A stretch of 60,498 nucleotides of DNA from Cladosporium sp. IMV 00045 (lineage: Eukaryota > Ascomycota > Dothideomycetes > Cladosporiales > Cladosporiaceae): assembly GCA_001931905.2 (NCBI GenBank), contig MSJI02000730.1, forward strand, positions 1 to 60,498, given 5' to 3'. Below the pieces are notes generated by a model. It saw nothing but the letters and a program-made list of their open reading frames with translations. It did no database searches and had not been told where the DNA came from. This document shows, piece after piece, positions 40,291-50,776 of the stretch (within the stretch, counting starts at the first letter, position 1; the number at the start of each line of letters is the position of its first letter). A program made the position numbers and the translations under genes.

Positions 40291-42779
40291 CTATCGACGA
40301 GGTCTCTTCGTAAGGTCAGTACCTTGTCTCACGAGATCCTGACTCATTGTCCCGCTCGGCTGAACGAGAGGTGGTGCTCCCAATTGCTTCTGGGAGCTGC
40401 CAGCCTCTAATTGCTGCGGACGCGCGGCTCTTCTCCCATCGCTTTGGGATGCCTGGGGGAAACCGGCGGCATTGAGGTTTTCAATTGGCTCGCGAATGCC
40501 ACTCGTCAAAGCCAGCGCATCGTTCGCGACATTGTGCGGAGCCGAGCGAACCAACGCGCCTCCAGGTACCATGTCCAATGCTAAAGGTGCCTCAATCGCT
40601 CTCTGTTGCATCGTGTTTTGAGCAACCCTTCTAGCCTGGGGCCCAAGCCTATTGCTGCCACTGGGCTGAACCAACGCATTGCTCATTACGCCCTGTGGAC
40701 CCGAAGGAACTAATGCGCCTCTAGGTCCTGGGGCCGATGTTGAAGGCGCCTGGATCGCGCTGTGTTGCGTCGAGCTTTGAGCATTCTGTCTTGCCCGGGG
40801 CACAAGCTCGCCACTGCCACTGGATTGAGTCGACGCATCGCCCATTGTACTGCGAGGAGCCGAGCGAGTCAACGTGCCTCCCGATACCATGTCCAGCGCT
40901 GAAGGTACCTCAATCGCTCTGTGTTGCGTTGCTTGCTGAGCGATCGATTTTGCCTGAGTGCCGACAGCTGGCCGAGCAGCCTCCAATGCAGCATATTGAT
41001 GCTCGTTTGGAGCATTAATGGTCGCCGCTGGAACTTGAGATGGTAATTGCGCATTCACGTTGCGTAACTTTTTGGGCGGTAAAGCGGCTTTGTTCTTCTG
41101 TGCCTGCTGGGGATGTACATTGCTATCCATCTCAGGACCGACAATATCATCCGGAAGCTCTTCGATGATGGAATCTGTTTGCAGTCGTTCTTCAGAAGTC
41201 TGAGGATGGTCCCCTCGCTGGCTCTCCGCAAGGAACTGTTGTTGGCGCAGCCGCTGCTGATTCACACGCTTCGCCACGTCCTCCATGACGTTTTTGAGTT
41301 CTCTATTCACGGCCTGCTGGACCTGCGCCTCCGACAGCCCTGGAAGGACTTTACTGAGTGCACCTTGCATTTGCTGTCCGGCGTGTTGGAGATCCGCTTT
41401 TGAAGCCATGCCCGCAAGACGCTGGCCTGGTCTTCGATTACGCGTTCAACGTCTTTGGCGGACAGTTGCTGCGCCTGCGTTTCTTTGATGATCTTTTGCA
41501 ACGCACTCATATCGAAAGCTTCAGCCGAAGAAGGCGAGGTTGCCTGTGAGCGGACCAGATCTGCCATTTGCTTGCTGTTTCGCTCGGCATCTTCGCGGCG
41601 TGCACGCTCGATCGAGGCAACTTCTTCCTTGAGGCGACGAATCTCTCGCACTTTTGCCACAGCAGCCTGGGAGTCTTCAACCTCGCGGATACGATTTTGA
41701 TCCGCTTTATCCCGATGCTGCTGGGCCTCTTTGGCCGCAATCTGCTCCTTCAGGCGACGAATCTCTTGGTCTTTCGCCTCGCTGTCCTGCTGGTTTTGTT
41801 TACCTGATTGTTCAAGTCCGATGAGGCGCTTGTTCATTTCGGCCCCCTCTCGATTCATGGCCTTGATATCTTCATTACGCCTGCGCTCTAAGACTTCGAA
41901 GCGGTCGTCATAGTTCTCTGTGATTGGCCTGTGGTGAGCCAGTGTCTCTGATGGCTGTTCGAATTGCTCGATCCGTGAAATGCGTTGTGGCCGCTGTGCT
42001 TGTGGGCCTGGATGATTGACTTGAGGCGGCGAACCGTGAGCAGGTGGGAGCCTCGACATAGTACGCTGTGGACTTGCCGTTGGGGGACGGGCTCCATAGT
42101 TCTGAGACTGTTCGAGAGACAGTTGCGGTGGAGCAGATTGCGGCTGCTGTTGATATTGTTGATATCCATTGTCCAGAAGCTGTGGCTGGACCGGAGCAGG
42201 TGTCATCGGCGTCTGATAACCGATCTGGAGTTGCGGCTGGGATTGTATTTGCGGTACAGGGGATAAGAATGCTTGATGTGAAACCTGAGCTTGCTGCTGC
42301 TGGGACTGTATCTGCGGTATTGGCGATGATATGGCCTGGTATGAGACCTGAGCCTGCTGCTGCTGAGGTTGTGTGATCGTAGCCATGCTGCCCAAACCAG
42401 CGGCCATGTTCCGATGCATGTCCATCACCTGCTGGTGGTGGGACATAGCTTGTTGGCGATGGGCCATGACATTCTGATGCAGCTATTGATGTAGTTGCTG
42501 ATGAGAGGTATTTTGCATGAGAAGCGTGTTTGCCACGGGTGGTAATTGGGGAGAGTGAACAATCGCCGGGGTCTGAGTAACGCTCTGACTCTGCCATGAC
42601 CAGCTTTGCTGTGACTGTTGGTGATGAACCTGAGTATTGCCATCTACCCAGCTGTAGCTTTGTTGGCTGTGTGGATGATTTCCGGCTGGGATCGGTTGGT
42701 TCGGCGTCCCTTGTTGGGGAGTGAACGGCTGCTGTTGGTTGAAGGGCTGCTGCCACTGCTGATTTGGGTCATAAGACAT
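40291..42779 (-). CDS. Gln-rich coiled-coil protein with an in-frame TAG
   Basis: Unrecognised. The frame starts at ATG 42779 (MSYDPNQQWQQPFNQQQPFT) and stays open to TAG at 42485-42483, then continues in the same frame with the same Gln/His-rich character (LHQNVMAHRQQAMSHHQQ). Either the protein ends after 98 aa, or TAG is a mutation, or an in-frame 54-nt intron (weak donor GTGGCA, ending at that TAG) removes it. Further on a 68-nt intron (41441-41374, GTAATC to GACAG) links the coiled coil (EIRRLKEQIAAKEAQQHRDK) to QMQGALSKVLPGLSEAQVQQ; a one-base deletion is the alternative. The full reading is about 806 aa: Q-rich head, coiled coil near residues 290-400, and three imperfect repeats of about 52 aa near the C-terminus. 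Confidence 0.6.
40477..40941 (-). repeat. Three imperfect ~52-aa coding repeats
   Basis: Within the Gln-rich protein, three consecutive units share the order QHRAIEVPSALDMVSGG-TL-RSAP / QHSAIQAPSTSAPGPRG-AL-PSGP / QQRAIEAPLALDMVPGG-AL-RSAP, each about 150 bases. Units 1 and 3 are closest, with unit 2 the most diverged. Confidence 0.7.
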
Positions 42780-43039
42780 GGTGCGTAGTATCTTTGAAGT
42801 AGATTTGCTCCTTCGCAATAAAGCAGGCGGTGATTGTTGATTATGGTATTATGGAACCTCTGGTAAAGAGGCGCTGGTTGTGTAGTAGCATTTCTGAGAG
42901 TGAGATCTAGACAGCTTAGGTTTGATTGCTTGATAACCATTGAATGCCTGAATGACCACATAACCGGCAGTACAGATCTGCATGGCCTATCAGCAAAAAT
43001 GCAATTGCGTAATGCGATATACCCTCATAATCTCATGGC

Positions 43040-44844
43040 TCATAGCACATATCTGAAAGCCTTATTTTGCAGCTCAGTCATATCCTGCATGCCGCATTCA
43101 ATGCCAGATTTCTCAATCTCCTCGGACGACAGACCCGACGCAGCGGCTTCACGATCACGTTTCTTGTTGACGCTCCACATGTAGAAGTAGAGTACAACCA
43201 CAGACATGCACTTGACAGAGTACCCAACCAACATGCTATGGAGATGTTAGCACGGCATTGATCAATCTTGAATGGGCAAGCGACGTACGCAATGTATGCT
43301 GAGTGGTAACCCGGAGCCTCGCTGTCCTTGAAGGTTTGCGGGCCAATGATGTTGCCAACACAGTAACCAGTGAACAACAAAGCGGCAGTAAATTGCTTCT
43401 TGGTGTATCCAGAAATGTTGCTGCTGATCATCGTCAAGCTCATGCTGAAACCCAGGCCCTGGAAGTAGCAAAGCCAAAGGGCTACCAAGCGGCCCCATTT
43501 GTTATCATCGGGCAGACCAACAAGCATGCCGGCACCAGCGATACAGATCAAATTGGCAACAATCATGGTGGGACAGCGAGAGTTGGGCCACTTGCTGCAG
43601 ACGAAGCCACCTCCCAAAAGAGCCGCAAATTGAACAAAACCGCCAGGAATCTGCAGGTATTGCGTTCCCAAGGTGTCGAAGCCGAAACCTCCGATGATCA
43701 AAGAGGTAAACTAAGCCACGTTAGTGATAGAACAGAAAGCCATCTGGGTGGGATAGACTCACACTGGTGATGGCAGCATTGGGAACCTGCGCGGAGACTG
43801 CAAGGACGAAGAGAATCCAGGTCTTAGGATCGGCCAGTGTTTGCCAGACCTGATCTATCTTAAAGTTGTGGTTCTTGACGCCCTGGCGGTTGGCAGCGAC
43901 TCGCTCAACGGCAACGGCACGCTCACGTTGGTTCAAGAATTTGGCCGTAGACGGCAGATCCGGAAGGACAAGGAGCGTTGCAAGACCGGCGACCAGAGAC
44001 ATGGCCCCGAAAATGATGAAAACGTACATCCAGCGTGCCAGACCGGTCGTGATGTGGCCAATGGCATATCCGAGAAGACCGCCAAACATCGTAGCGATAC
44101 CGTTGGTGCAGTAGTATATTTCGAGGCGCAGGGCTGCTCCTGTGAGGTGTACCATATCGACATGACCAAAACAAAGCCCGGGTTCACGGCAGCTTCCACA
44201 AGACCAAGCATGAAGCGATTGGCGGCGATACCGGCGAAGTTATAGCACGCAGGAGTGAGCATCAAGATGACGCCCCAAGAGACTCCTGTGAAACCGAGGA
44301 ACTTTCCCACAGGCAGTCTCTGCATCAACCACCCAGCCGGAAATTGCGCGATGAGGTAACCGAAGTAGAAGATCGAGCCGAGCCATGAATACTGCTGTCC
44401 GATCAGGTTGAGGTCATCTTGTAAGCCCCAAGCACTGGCCTGTCACGCGCACTGAAGTCAGTAAATGCTCGAGGGACCACAAGGCAGATGAACGTCATCA
44501 ATTGGGATGACAGCTCGAAGGCAACATACATAATTTAGTCCATTCTTGTCGAGGTATTGCAGCAGATAAAGTGTAAACAAAACGGGCATGACACGCCAGT
44601 CTACTTTTCTGAGAACCCTTTTGGCTTCTGTAGCATCTGCAGGCGCCTCGCCTTCGTGTTGCTTGTAGAGGTTGTAGTTGTCGTCCAGATCCGAGCTTCC
44701 AGTTGATGAGAGCTCAGGTGAATCAGGCGATGATAGAGCCATAGCGGCTTCAGTCTTGCCTGCGACTTTTCCATTGATTTGATTGCTTGATACAGCATCG
44801 TTGGTAACAGCACCAAAGGCGTGATCTTGCGAAATGTTAGCCAT
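43040..44844 (-). pseudogene. MFS transporter, Dal5/anion:cation symporter family, frameshifted
   Basis: Twelve-helix permease of the allantoate/nicotinate/pantothenate type; substrate not predictable. Exons: 44844-44530, 44439-43763, 43710-43289, 43235-43040. Introns: GTATGT to GACAG, GTGAGT to CTTAG, GTACGT to CATAG. Landmarks: KVDWRVMPVLFTLYLLQYLD then KNGLNYASAWGLQDDLNLIG, NRFMLGLVEAAVNPGFVLV, and C-terminal NKAFRYVL. In exon 2 the frame breaks at CCC (44131-44133): upstream reads SIWYTSQEQP, and downstream the other frame reads LRLEIYYCTNGIATMFGGLL, exactly what should follow in this family. One base is missing (three C where four would fit) and no intron can bridge it. This may be a true pseudogene or a sequence error. 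Confidence 0.82.
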
Positions 44845-45672
44845 GATGGCAGTAATGGGCTGATAATACAGCAGAGGTGCGAAGAAAAAGAGAGACAGAC
44901 GGTTCAAATAATTGAAAGGGATCGGCGCAAGAGGAAGAGACGTCAAGAAATACTTATTTCAAATCAACACGACTCGAGCCTAGAGTCGCGTTTTCTGCGG
45001 TGCATTTTCGAGTAGTAAGGCCGCCGGGGAATAGCAGTACCTTACAGCGGAGTCGGAGAGTACAGTACTCCTCTTTCACCTTGCTACTCAAGCACACACA
45101 AGCCATGCCACGCCCCCTCGCGTGGCTGGCTCCATAATGCTTGTCGCTGTTTGTCTTAGCCGAAGAGTAAGTCTTGCCACTGTGCCTGTACAGCCATCAC
45201 CATTGGGTGGGAGAGTCGACGACGACTGGATCGACGAACTCATCCCGTTCTCATCGATGGCGTGACGGCAGACGACTTTGACGCGACCGCTGAGAAGAGA
45301 CTTTAGTTACGTCAAAAGCACGCATGCTGGCCGGGTAAAATTGCATCCATTTTGGCGTTTTCTTTGGGCTCGACTCTTCGGCCTTTCGACCGTTGGAATC
45401 GCTGGGGCCGCCGTCGAAAAGGTCTTCGACTTTTTCTCCTTGATCTTAATAAAGATGGGCCTTTTCTGGAGTCCCGGTGCGTACGACATCTCACCGAAAA
45501 GATGGAAGTGGAGACAAGCTCAAAGTGAACGGAGCGGTGCGGTCCATTCTTCGATTTGAGACGGCATTCTCCACAGAAGAAGTCACGTGCAGCTTTCTAC
45601 ACGACCTCTCAGTGCCGCACCAATTCAAACCATACACGCGCAAAACAGACACATGGCATTGTGGAGAAAGCA
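44845..45672. promoter_or_regulatory. Divergent upstream region of the MFS and DUF1115-like genes
   Basis: Several short frames, none credible. It may contain an unrecognised upstream exon of the gene starting at 45673. Confidence 0.45.
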
Positions 45673-46149
45673 ATGCGATGCATCCATAATGCCTTGATCC
45701 GCACGCATCACATCACGTCCCGGAAGAAGGTTGCTAAACTCAAACAAGCAGCAAGCTCGCATGAAGTCTATGCGCTCCTGCGAAGTGGTGGCGCTCCAGG
45801 TGTGATGTACGTCGAAGGACAAGAGGAGAACGTATCTCAATGGGTGCAATCCGTGCAGGTAGGTGGACACGATGGGCGCGTGGTGTTGCCACGTGGCCCA
45901 AAATGACAGCCTGGCAACCAAGGATGCTTTTCTTACCCTGCACAGAAACTGCGTTACAAAGACTACCAACTTGTCTCGAAAGTGGCGATAGTTCGTCGCG
46001 AAAACTCCCCTGACGCTGAACATTCGAAGCGAAGCGGCTTGTTTGAGACAGATACTGTCAAGGATTTCGGGAATCAAATGCATCAACGTGGAGTCTATGG
46101 CTGGTGGAGGAAAGCCATGGGTTTTGACGGGTCTTCCGACAGATTATGA
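45673..46149 (+). CDS. DUF1115 (Prp3_C)-like small protein
   Basis: Two exons, 45673-45858 and 45946-46149, about 129 aa. The 87-nt intron has donor GTAGGT and acceptor CACAG, phase 0. The first exon reads LIRTHHITSRKKVAKLKQAA then YALLRSGGAPGVMYVEGQEE and NVSQWVQSVQ. The second continues KLRYKDYQLVSKVAIVRREN and ends RGVYGWWRKAMGFDGSSDRL. The [HK]HI-S-KK start, the G-PGVMYVEG strand and the following WV-VQ-LRYKDYQL match the DUF1115 (PF06544) fold found C-terminal to RWD domains or alone in fungi. Upstream exons encoding an RWD domain could be missing; none is obvious. The start ATG (MRCIHNAL) is therefore provisional. Cellular role unknown. Confidence 0.62.
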
Positions 46150-46946
46150 GCACGGAATGCATGGCAAACTCAACACCAGTGCGAACTTGGAAACAACGGT
46201 GTCAACCCCTGGAGAGGCTGGATCGACAAAGGCGGCTCTACAAGAAATCGCCGCATAAAGCTCCCTGCTCGACGTACAAGCCGTTCACATCGATGAGACA
46301 TCAACAGGATCGGTCACGGGACGTGACATGATAAGGAATCATCGATTTGCGAGTGTCCGTTGTCAGTGGCAGAATCTACATTGACGTACTGTTTTGATGA
46401 GAGTGTCTCATCTGTGTTCTTGTCAATCTTTGACATGACGAAAAGTTGTTGGAAAAGGAAATTGGCGTCCAATCAAAGGGTGCAAGATCAGCTTCGTATA
46501 AACAAAAGCGGGACTGTTCCATAGTGACCAGTAACAATAGATTGCTCACGCGAAAGATGCGCCAGATCACCATTGTTGATGGATTTATCACTACAATACC
46601 TATGTTGCAAATAACAGGAGTGAACAGCGCGCTTTGGCGAAAACTGCACCCTAGAAATCAGATAGAACAGACCTAATCAGCAATTAATGCATCAATTTGG
46701 CTGAATTGAACCGGCGAGGCCCGTTGTTGTAACATTGCTGGTTCTGTAACCACTCGGCTCACGTAATCACATGGTATCAGTCGGTACCTCGCTAGGAGGT
46801 ACCTAGGAGAGAGGACACGATTGCCGCGGGAAACTGCAGAGGCCGCGATGTACACCAGCAACAATAATTGACTATTTACGAATTGCAACAAAAAAACTCA
46901 GGAAATCAACTGCTTCACTCTTCCGACGCAAGATTCCAAACCAAAA
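46150..46946. other. Intergenic region
   Basis: 3' flank of the DUF1115-like gene and upstream region of the GNAT gene. Only short frames; no RNA gene recognised. Confidence 0.55.
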
Positions 46947-47644
46947 ATGGCCTTCCTCCGCCCCGTGAATCCTTCGGCCGACACCCCAGCTCTAGACCAC
47001 ATCTTCCGCGTAACAGCAGGACCAGCCTTCAAAAGCGAACCCGCTGCCACGATCGGTTCAAATATGTTCTGCCACCCCTACCCAATCCTGCACCAGACAC
47101 ATGCTTCGTCCTTGACTCCGGCTCCGGTGAGGCAGTCGGCTACATCCTCGGCACACCAGACACCACCGACTTCGCACGACGGTGGCGGGTGGATTTCACA
47201 AAAACTCTCGACCAGAAGCCACCTCAAGGCATGCGCAGACCGCCTGACTATGATGCAGAAGGCATAGCGAGACCGAAAGCCGAGGAAGATTTTCCGGCCC
47301 ATTTGCTCGATTTGCTGTATAACCGGCCTGAGGATCTACTGAATCTCAATGCTCCGATGCTTGGCAAGCGGTACGCGGCGCATTTTCACATTGACATTTT
47401 GCCCTCTCATCAGAGACAAGGATGGGGGGCGAAGATGATCGAGCTTATGTTAGACTCCCTGAAGGCGAAGGGAGCTAAGAGCGTTTTCCTGGGTATGGAG
47501 GCTGCTAACGAGAGTGCTGGGAAGTTTTACGATGCTATGGGCTTTTCGGTGTTGCTGAAGGTTTTGGATGAGGGTGCTAGCGGAGAGAAAGGGGAGACGA
47601 GTGGCGGTAACAATGGGACGACATTCCTGGTCAAGGACTTGTAG
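46947..47644 (+). pseudogene. GNAT-family N-acetyltransferase, frameshifted near the N-terminus
   Basis: Acetyl-CoA-dependent N-acetyltransferase of the GNAT fold; acceptor substrate unknown. The start is ATG 46947, MAFLRPVNPSADTPALDHIF, typical for fungal GNATs of this type. After about 45 codons the matching protein switches frame: the first reads to FCHPYPIL (about 47085), and the second begins APDTCFVLDSGSGEAVGYIL. One base appears to be missing between about 47040 and 47095; I found no credible intron. The rest is intact: HFHIDILPSHQRQGWGAKMI contains the acetyl-CoA motif Q-x-x-G-x-[GA], followed by FLGMEAANESAGKFYDAMGF, and ends TAG at 47644. Convergent with the MscS gene, 142 bp apart. 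Confidence 0.75.
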
Positions 47645-47786
47645 CAGAGTGCGTCAATCATGAGTGCAAAGTAGCGTGTGGAAATGACTTTTTATCTAAC
47701 TCCAGAAAATGACCGTAGCTCGTATAAAACATGTTATTCGACCACTCGCTCAAACGCTTAATGAAATGCTCGGACTAAGTTTTTGC

Positions 47787-50111
47787 TCACCTGAGCCCTC
47801 CTGTCTGCAAATAAGTCCCCAGCCCCAGCCTCAGAGACTCCCGCGAAACTCGCGCAGTCTCCTGGCTAGGTCTCATGCCATTCGTGCCAGGCCCGCGACG
47901 TCCAGTCACGCCAGTAGTGGCAGCAGGAGCATTCGCCTCCCACGCGCTACTGACGCCGTCCGCTGGTGAAGAAGAGAACAAAGTGTCGGCGGGAAATAGG
48001 CGCTTGCTTTCCAACTCTTCCTTGCGAGCGGTGCGGAAACCGGCGGCCTCGGCGTCAGAGACGGTAACACTGTAGGTTGGGTTCTCAGAGCTGCCGACGG
48101 CTGCGTCGTTGCCGCCTGGTGGATCGATGGGGATGCTGCGCATGGTGGCTAGGAGTTTGCACATGAACTTGTTGCGACGAATTTGGCGAAGATGCTCGTT
48201 GGCGAAGTTGGACTGCGCGAACATTAGTAGTGTGTTGGAGGGATCTGTGGGGCCCAGATCTACTCCTACCTTGTGCCTAATCTCAACCCTAAGATCCAGC
48301 TGCTTGAGATCACCCACACTGATCAACTCTAGATCGATTTCATTCTGGAAGTCACGTTTGTTCTCAGGCGCTTGTACGAACTTCTCAAGCTCACCGCGCA
48401 AAGCCAAGATATCAGCATTTGTGGTAGCCGCGCAGATGGAGAAGTTGTACTGCTCCTTCATTGACTTGCTTCGTGAAACGTTCTCGATCCAAAGGGTGTT
48501 GGCGACGTTGTGCGGGATTTGCACCGTCTTATCGGAGTCGATGCGGCGGAAGACCGAGTACATGAGGGAGATGCGCTCGACGACGAGTTGGACGTCTTTG
48601 ATATCGACTCGGTCGCCCACGTCGTAAGGGTGCTTGACGAAGAGAAAGATAATGCACGCAAGAAACTCAGTCACCGTGCCACCAATAGCAAATGCGAGAC
48701 CCGTGAACGTCGTCCAAAGCTGCGTAGCTCTGCTCGCAAATGCGGCGGAGAAGAACGTGGCGTAGATCAAAGCGATCGCAAGCAGCACAATAAAGCCTAG
48801 GATCTTATCCAAGACGCCGATAGCGTGGCTGATATCTTGCATGCTCGTCGCTCGGTTCTTACGCTCTTCTCCTACACTCACGACCAGCATAGTCATCTCT
48901 TCCATGCTGACATCGCCATTGCCGTCTCGATCAAGAGCCGCGAAGATGATGTCCGCTTCATTTGCTCTGGACTCCCCAAGCACCTCAATGAGGTCGTTTC
49001 TTAGAAGCACATCCCTGCTGTCCCCAACGAAAGACAGCCAGAGTCTGCGGGCGAGCGCCTTCGAACCACGCTCGGTTTCCAGTGCCTCAATCACCACAGA
49101 GTGTGCGCTTGTCGTGCTGAACATCTCTTTGCCAGCAATATCCGAGGCCATCACGCCAAAAGCCGCCGTGACTTTGTCCCGAGCGCGTCCCATGTCGTTG
49201 AAGATCTTGGTGCCAACACCAGCCTTCGCCATGGCCTCTCGAACCTCAGCTAGAGTGTTGCCCTGGATCTCTGCATCTTCCAGCTCGAACTCCCTGCAGT
49301 ATTCGGGGAACAGTGCGCGAGATGCGTCGTAAAGTAGATCAAGTAGGCGGATCAGCTTCTTGCTTTCTTTGATCTTTTCGTCATACTGCTTGCGGTGATA
49401 GTTGATACTGATGATTTGAATCAGTGTCTTCTCTCCAAGGAAGATCGCAGCAACGATGATCCCCGCTTTGAACACGGTTTTGAGGGTATCAAGCCAGCCC
49501 CCAGCGGGTCCACACTCTTTCTGGAATGCGCAGATCACATTTGTTGTACCAAAAGCGACAATTGACCAGAAGAAGAGCGAGATTGGAACTTCCAATGCAG
49601 CAAGTACCAGGGAGTATTTCCTGATGCCGGTACTGATGAGTCCGCATATCGATTGAAAGATGAACGGCACCGTCTTCGCGAAGAGCTTGCAAAGCCAGAG
49701 ACTGATCCAGAGAATTTCGATCCAGACGAAGATGCCCAAAAGCCTGACGCCTTCCGCTCTGGCATCTTTGTAGACAGTGTCAGTAAGTACGAGGGGTACT
49801 GCCAGCAGTGCTCCGACGGGGAGAATGTACAGAGCGTAGCGAGTGAGGATGTTGGCGCTGTGGATCTTCCAGAGGAAATTGCCGACTTTCGTAAGAGCGT
49901 CTTCTTCCTCTTCGTACACCGGTGGCTTGGCCGCACAGTCAAGATTGCTGTGCGTGGTTTTCCTACGACCCAGGACCGGACGGACGCTTGAAGTGTCGAC
50001 AGAGTGAATGGTTAAGTTTGCGGCTTTCTTGCCGCCAGACTCGAGATCCGAGAGAAGGATTGATTTCGGATCCGGTGACGGCGTGCTGGGTTTCGACGAA
50101 GAAAACGACAT
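47787..50111 (-). CDS. MscS-family mechanosensitive channel with EF-hand (Msy1/Msy2 type)
   Basis: Fungal MscS homologue, of the type found in ER or plasma membrane in fission yeast (Msy1/Msy2), where they act in Ca2+ response to hypo-osmotic shock. Single exon, 774 aa from the ATG at 50111 (MSFSSSKPSTPSPDPKSILL). The upstream extension of the frame has no ATG start and looks non-coding. Predicted helices: ILTRYALYILPVGALLAVPL, LLGIFVWIEILWISLWL, LVLAALEVPISLFFWSIVAF and AGIIVAAIFLGEKTLIQII. A canonical EF-hand loop DRDGNGDVSMEE lies at about residues 394-405. The MscS pore and beta domain follow: ILGFIVLLAIALIYATFFSA, FLFVKHPYDVGDRVDIKDVQ (about 491-510) and RIDSDKTVQIPHNVANTLWI. The C-terminal tail is disordered. 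Intact. Confidence 0.93.
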   Translation of the reverse strand: MSFSSSKPSTPSPDPKSILLSDLESGGKKAANLTIHSVDTSSVRPVLGRRKTTHSNLDCAAKPPVYEEEEDALTKVGNFLWKIHSANILTRYALYILPVGALLAVPLVLTDTVYKDARAEGVRLLGIFVWIEILWISLWLCKLFAKTVPFIFQSICGLISTGIRKYSLVLAALEVPISLFFWSIVAFGTTNVICAFQKECGPAGGWLDTLKTVFKAGIIVAAIFLGEKTLIQIISINYHRKQYDEKIKESKKLIRLLDLLYDASRALFPEYCREFELEDAEIQGNTLAEVREAMAKAGVGTKIFNDMGRARDKVTAAFGVMASDIAGKEMFSTTSAHSVVIEALETERGSKALARRLWLSFVGDSRDVLLRNDLIEVLGESRANEADIIFAALDRDGNGDVSMEEMTMLVVSVGEERKNRATSMQDISHAIGVLDKILGFIVLLAIALIYATFFSAAFASRATQLWTTFTGLAFAIGGTVTEFLACIIFLFVKHPYDVGDRVDIKDVQLVVERISLMYSVFRRIDSDKTVQIPHNVANTLWIENVSRSKSMKEQYNFSICAATTNADILALRGELEKFVQAPENKRDFQNEIDLELISVGDLKQLDLRVEIRHKVGVDLGPTDPSNTLLMFAQSNFANEHLRQIRRNKFMCKLLATMRSIPIDPPGGNDAAVGSSENPTYSVTVSDAEAAGFRTARKEELESKRLFPADTLFSSSPADGVSSAWEANAPAATTGVTGRRGPGTNGMRPSQETARVSRESLRLGLGTYLQTGGLR

Positions 50112-50776
50112 GATGAACGATGAAATTGTGGCGTTCAGACTGAACCGCGAAGAACGACTGCTCTGTGCACCAGGCAACAGAAGTGATATTCGCAACAGAG
50201 AAAGCGAGAATGGCCCACAAAAATCAACGATAGAAGGAAGGATAGCAAAGAACGCAAAACACTTCACCTGAAGAACTGCTGGATAATGATCGCCACGGCA
50301 TGTTCACGCCTTGCGCTTTGACGCGTCTGGCCCGTACAGGTATGTTTCACAGCAAGCCTCACCTCCTGAAGTCGGCATGTGGCGTCCAATACCTGCGTTT
50401 TGCTGGCCATTGATTGACGTGTCGCTGCAGATGTTGAGGTCCTGTCAAATGTCATATACTGCACTGTCTTATGCGGTTCAACTCTTGACCTTTGCAAAAC
50501 AACGAATTTGTATGGTAGGGTCATCAGAAGAGAGCTGGAAGGCACTGCTGTTCTTGTTAGCGCTTCAGCTTGCTGTATAATTTTGCCCCTCGCTTATAAA
50601 AAGTGCGGGAGAGGCGCCGCCACGAACGTTGGCTTCCGCCCCATGCATACGTAACGAACTGTGGAAGAAGTCAACTCGAGGACTCAAGCCGGTGAAGAGC
50701 AAACGGGGTATCATTTTCAAGCCTAGTCCAACAAGCGCAGCTGATATCAATAATCTATCCTACAAGTTCAAAATTC
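50112..50776. other. Intergenic region
   Basis: Between two minus-strand genes: upstream region of the MscS gene and 3' flank of the ataxin-10-like gene. A TATAAAAA string near 50596 lies on the plus strand and has no gene to serve. No gene recognised. Confidence 0.55.

Noticed and set aside
45278..45559. 93-codon frame with a hydrophobic segment (WARLFGLSTVGIAGAAV)
   Set aside because: It starts at TTG and has no supported exon context or homology; too weak to call.
50590..50605. TATAAAAA string as a promoter
   Set aside because: It is on the plus strand while both neighbouring genes are on the minus strand.
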